A stretch of DNA of 22,500 bases from Actinidia chinensis (taxonomy: Eukaryota > Streptophyta > Magnoliopsida > Ericales > Actinidiaceae). Under the pieces are notes generated by a model that saw only the letters and a list, made by a program, of their open reading frames with translations, had not been told where the DNA came from and ran no database searches. Made by a program: the position numbers and the translations under genes. Positions 20,401-22,500 of the stretch are shown here, piece by piece. The stretch spans positions 17,053,325 through 17,075,824 of the forward strand of contig CM018916.1 of NCBI GenBank assembly GCA_009663005.1, read 5' to 3'. The stretch's first letter is position 1; every line of letters begins with the position of its first letter.

Positions 20401-20485
20401 CAACGTTGGCTGGTCAACGCCGGTCAACGGTCAACGGCTTGGTCAACGCCGGCTTGGCTCGGTCAACAGTCAATGGCTCGGTCAA
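20399..20485 (-). promoter_or_regulatory. Array of eight W-box cores (TTGACC/T)
   Basis: GTCAA occurs at 20399, 20413, 20423, 20430, 20442, 20462, 20469 and 20481 on the plus strand. In element sense seven are TTGACC and one is TTGACT, so all match the WRKY-factor W-box core TTGACY. The array grew partly by tandem duplication of GGTCAACG. It sits in the leader, about 370-455 bp downstream of the primer-binding site. WRKY binding is the family-level expectation; response to stress is inference. Confidence 0.65.
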
Positions 20486-20487
20486 CC

Positions 20488-20545
20488 GTTGGCGTGTGCT
20501 TGGGGTGTGCTGGCGTGTGCTAAGCGTGTACCAGCGTGAGCCAGG
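20488..20545. repeat. Short GGCGTGTGCT-type repeats
   Basis: GGCGTGTGCT, GGGGTGTGCT, GGCGTGTGCT and AGCGTGTACC follow one another at about 12-bp spacing directly beside the W-box array, in the element leader. Confidence 0.55.
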
Positions 20546-20840
20546 TCATACACTGACACTGTGGCGGTGCATGTGGAACGCCAGACGCGTGTGCGCGTGA
20601 TCACCACTCACATCTTCCTCTGGGCGCGTGGGGCGTGGATTCTGAGCGCCGAAACTTAGGCCGGCGACATGAGGGCTCATTTGAGATCGATTTTAAATCC
20701 GTTTGGTTGATAGGCTTCGTTAGACGAGACGAATCTGTGGTATGTTCTTTTAAATATCACTTTTGGTGCATTTTGAATTTTGGTCCGGAATTCGAAATCG
20801 GCTCTGACGCTTCGAAATCACTCCGGTGACTCGAACTTGA

Positions 20841-20850
20841 TCTGATACCA
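20841..20850 (-). other. Primer-binding site for initiator tRNA-Met
   Basis: TGGTATCAGA in element sense begins two bases inside the 5' LTR. Ten bases are complementary to the 3' end of plant initiator tRNA-Met (ending TCTGATACCA); beyond these the match decays (the usual next bases are GC). It is the minus-strand DNA priming site and is typical of plant Copia elements. Confidence 0.88.
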
Positions 20851-20852
20851 AT

Positions 20853-21529
20853 TGTTGTGGCCAAGACCAGTCACCAGTCACATCTAACCATATAACACAC
20901 ACATGAGACCAAATACGTGGTCGGCCAATCTCCACGTCCATGGAGAGGAAACAATAATTCGCTACACCGAATGAATTAAATACAAATAGGAGGATCACAC
21001 TCCTCTAATCTCTACCATCTCACTGTCTGTTCTATCCTCTCACAACACCACAACTCCCACCATTAGCAGATACTCTCTGATACGTACACTTCCCCAACCC
21101 TGTGCAAACAGCAAACATGCTGTGTGCTCCAGTAATCCCCAGGATTACATTCTGTGCACCCACTTCTCTCCTTTCTCCTCCCTTTCCCTCTCTCTTATAT
21201 AGCCTCACTATGGATGAACTTTAAATGTGAGACACTCAATTAAAGACTTCAATCTGGTAGGTGGTAGTGGGTGGGTGGTAGCACCACCAGAGAAGACTTC
21301 TAGGAGCACACTGAAGAAGACTTCAGCAAACACAGCCTTCCTTCTTTCATACGCAGCATTTCCTTCAAATATGAATTCAAGTCTAAAATTTCATATGGGC
21401 TTGGGCCTTCTTGGGCTGGGCTTGGGCTGGGCCCAATAGTAGTTGCCTATTCACTGGTTGGGCTTCCATTTGGGTGGGCTTCATATGGGCTGGACTTTGC
21501 GCTTCTTTCAATGGGCTGGATTCCCAACA
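20853..21529 (-). repeat. 5' LTR (in element orientation)
   Basis: About 677 bp, homologous along its full length to 17289-18016. It begins (at 21529 reading down) TGTTGGGAATCCAGCCC and ends GGTCTTGGCCACAACA at 20853. U3 is rich in GCCCA words; the TATA box is at 21194-21201. It is shorter than its partner mainly through many small deletions, not one large one. Confidence 0.93.
21194..21201 (-). promoter_or_regulatory. TATA box of the element's own promoter
   Basis: TATATAAG on the minus strand within GGCTATATAAGAGAG, about 330 bp into the 5' LTR. It is conserved in position with 17662-17669 and would start element transcription toward lower coordinates, through the primer site and W-box leader. 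Confidence 0.65.
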
Positions 21530-21843
21530 ATAGTAATACCCTTATCTGTGAGAGATTTACCCAGGGCAAGTCCCTTTTGTTTTTCGATCTCTAGTTGAAT
21601 TCCTTTACGATATTTTGTTTTCACTCATTACATTTACGTCGTGTTATTAGGATGCAACTGATTAAGGTCCTGGGCATTTGGAATGTAAACCAGACCTTAT
21701 ACTTGGGAAACTAGACTGATAGAAACTTGATAGCCTACTCTATGGATAACAAACTTGAGTCATCCGGTGGATCCTTTTCGAGTGGTTTCTACTTCTTCTG
21801 ACGGTTCAGTTTTCAGATCAGTTTGGCCCAGCACAATATTCAC

Positions 21844-21957
21844 AAACTATTTTTGAAACAATTGTTTTCATAGATTATTCTTTTAGCATAAATAGTTTTT
21901 GTTTTCTCAAAACTGTGTTCTTTTATAAGCTTTCCCATTAAAAAAGTTTTGAAAATC
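21844..21957. repeat. Two adjacent foldbacks
   Basis: AAACTATTT (21844-21852) pairs with AAATAGTTT (21890-21898) around a 12-bp palindrome AAACAATTGTTT (21856-21867). Immediately after, TCAAAACT (21907-21914) pairs with AGTTTTGA (21945-21952). The words resemble those of the 8730-8823 foldback, suggesting remnants of related miniature elements. No gene is seen in 21540-22160. Confidence 0.4.
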
Positions 21958-22170
21958 GTTAACCAAGCAAACTTTCTAAAATTGTTTGGAAAAACAAATC
22001 CTGAAAATTAAACCATACAGAGCACTAAAGTTTGGCATGCTCCAAATCTAGGGAACCATTGCCCATGCCTTAGAGAAGACTAAGTATGAAGATTCTGACA
22101 TCAAATGGAAGGAGTTGGATCCAAAGCTTACTCACATAATTCGCCCATCGAGGGTCCGCTCTCGCTCCTA

Positions 22171-22218
22171 AATTGCGAATTAACGAATTTTGATAAAAAT
22201 CGTGTACAATTCGCGATT
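22171..22218. repeat. Inverted repeat AATTGCGAATT / AATTCGCGATT
   Basis: Arms 22171-22181 and 22208-22218 match at 10 of 11 positions with a 26-nt loop. It sits immediately before the 22-bp tandem repeat. Confidence 0.5.
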
Positions 22219-22223
22219 CTAAT

Positions 22224-22289
22224 TTTTGAGAGTGCAGATTTTAAATTTTGAGAGCGGGGATTTTGAATTTTGAGAGTGAGGATTTTAAA
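22224..22289. repeat. Tandem repeat, three exact-length 22-bp units
   Basis: Units at 22224-22245, 22246-22267 and 22268-22289 follow TTTTGAGAGTGNRGATTTTA plus two A-type bases, with only a few substitutions between units. A partial unit (GCGATTCTAA) precedes them. Downstream to the window end is AT-rich; the frame at 22270-22473 is Phe/Ile/Tyr-rich, low in complexity, and not called. Confidence 0.85.
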
Positions 22290-22500
22290 TTTTTTATCTA
22301 TTTGTATTTTTAAATTATATTTTCTTAAATATTTTAACTGTATAAAAAAATATTTTAATAAATTTTGTATTTATAGTAGTTTTTATAACCCATTGCCTTT
22401 AAATCTCATTTGGTATAGATATTTTTGTAGCTTACTTTTAACTAAATTATATAATAAAAGATTTGGTCGTTAATTGTTTCGCTGGTTACAACAGATGAAA

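Larger units (their letters stand above)
17289..21529 (-). mobile_element. Non-autonomous Copia-type LTR retrotransposon, about 4.24 kb
   Basis: Two related direct repeats of about 700 bp flank a 2836-bp interior. In minus orientation each LTR starts TGTTGGGAATCC. The upstream LTR (right side in window coordinates) is followed, after two bases, by TGGTATCAGA, complementary to the 3' end of plant initiator tRNA-Met. The downstream LTR is preceded by the purine tract GGAGGGGAGA. These features and the TGTTGGG terminus are standard for plant Ty1/Copia elements. The interior holds only a decayed gag tail and several tandem-repeat blocks; no integrase, reverse transcriptase or RNase H motifs were found. 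The size and content fit gag-only (TR-GAG-like) elements or an internally deleted Copia. Mobilisation, if any, would need a partner element. Target-site duplications are not recognisable (GATAT versus ATAGT). Confidence 0.93.

Noticed and set aside
17284..21534. 5-bp target-site duplication of the LTR element
   Set aside because: The flanks GATAT and ATAGT do not match; the left terminus is altered, so no duplication can be claimed.
1..22500. CRISPR arrays, bacterial operons, phage or plasmid functions
   Set aside because: No spaced identical repeats, no Shine-Dalgarno-led gene clusters; composition and elements are those of plant nuclear DNA.

Overview
This window looks like nuclear intergenic DNA of a flowering plant, probably a eudicot, although the species cannot be read from it. 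The reasons are: AT-rich sequence with many A and T runs; no open frame that looks like a normal long bacterial or organellar gene; a plant-type Copia LTR retroelement primed by initiator tRNA-Met; plant promoter words (TGGGCC/GGCCCA, CACGTG, TTGACC); and several degenerate tandem repeats and foldbacks. No intact protein-coding gene, rRNA or tRNA is supported. Nearly all the open frames are chance or repeat-derived.

The one unmistakable object is an LTR retroelement of about 4.2 kb on the minus strand (17289-21529). Its two LTRs (about 728 and 677 bp) begin TGTTGGGAATCC and end in ACAACA-type termini in element orientation. A primer-binding site complementary to initiator tRNA-Met lies at 20841-20850 and a polypurine tract at 18018-18027. 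Both LTRs carry a TATA box. The 2.8 kb interior has no recognisable integrase, reverse transcriptase or RNase H. It holds a decayed Copia-like gag tail with a damaged zinc knuckle (about 19690-19914), a leader with eight TTGACY W-boxes in 87 bp, and four tandem-repeat blocks, the largest being a nine-copy minisatellite of about 55 bp (18740-19234). It is best described as a non-autonomous Copia relative of the gag-only (TR-GAG-like) or deleted type.

Region by region: 1-330 has a possible 5' end of a minus-strand gene (TATA, CT-rich leader, Ser-rich start) that breaks after 49 codons. 550-1400 holds two degenerate tandem repeats. 1765-2100 is a GC-rich island with perfect palindromes. 2100-4850 is AT-rich, with an LTR-like fragment near 3030-3415. 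4878-4970 has five site II elements, followed by a C-rich pyrimidine tract at 5227-5367. 5380-9600 is mostly featureless, with a SINE-like A/B-box pair near 6911-6972 and a foldback at 8730-8823. 9600-10670 has the only coding-like sequence outside the retroelement, with conflicting evidence for both strands. 10700-17288 is featureless except for a G-box/ABRE at 14942 and old dispersed-repeat text near 15430-15985. 21530-22500 has foldbacks and a 22-bp tandem repeat.

No set of genes here works together as a pathway. The functional logic is confined to the retroelement: U3 promoter, tRNA-primed leader with W-boxes, gag relic, repeat-filled body, polypurine tract.
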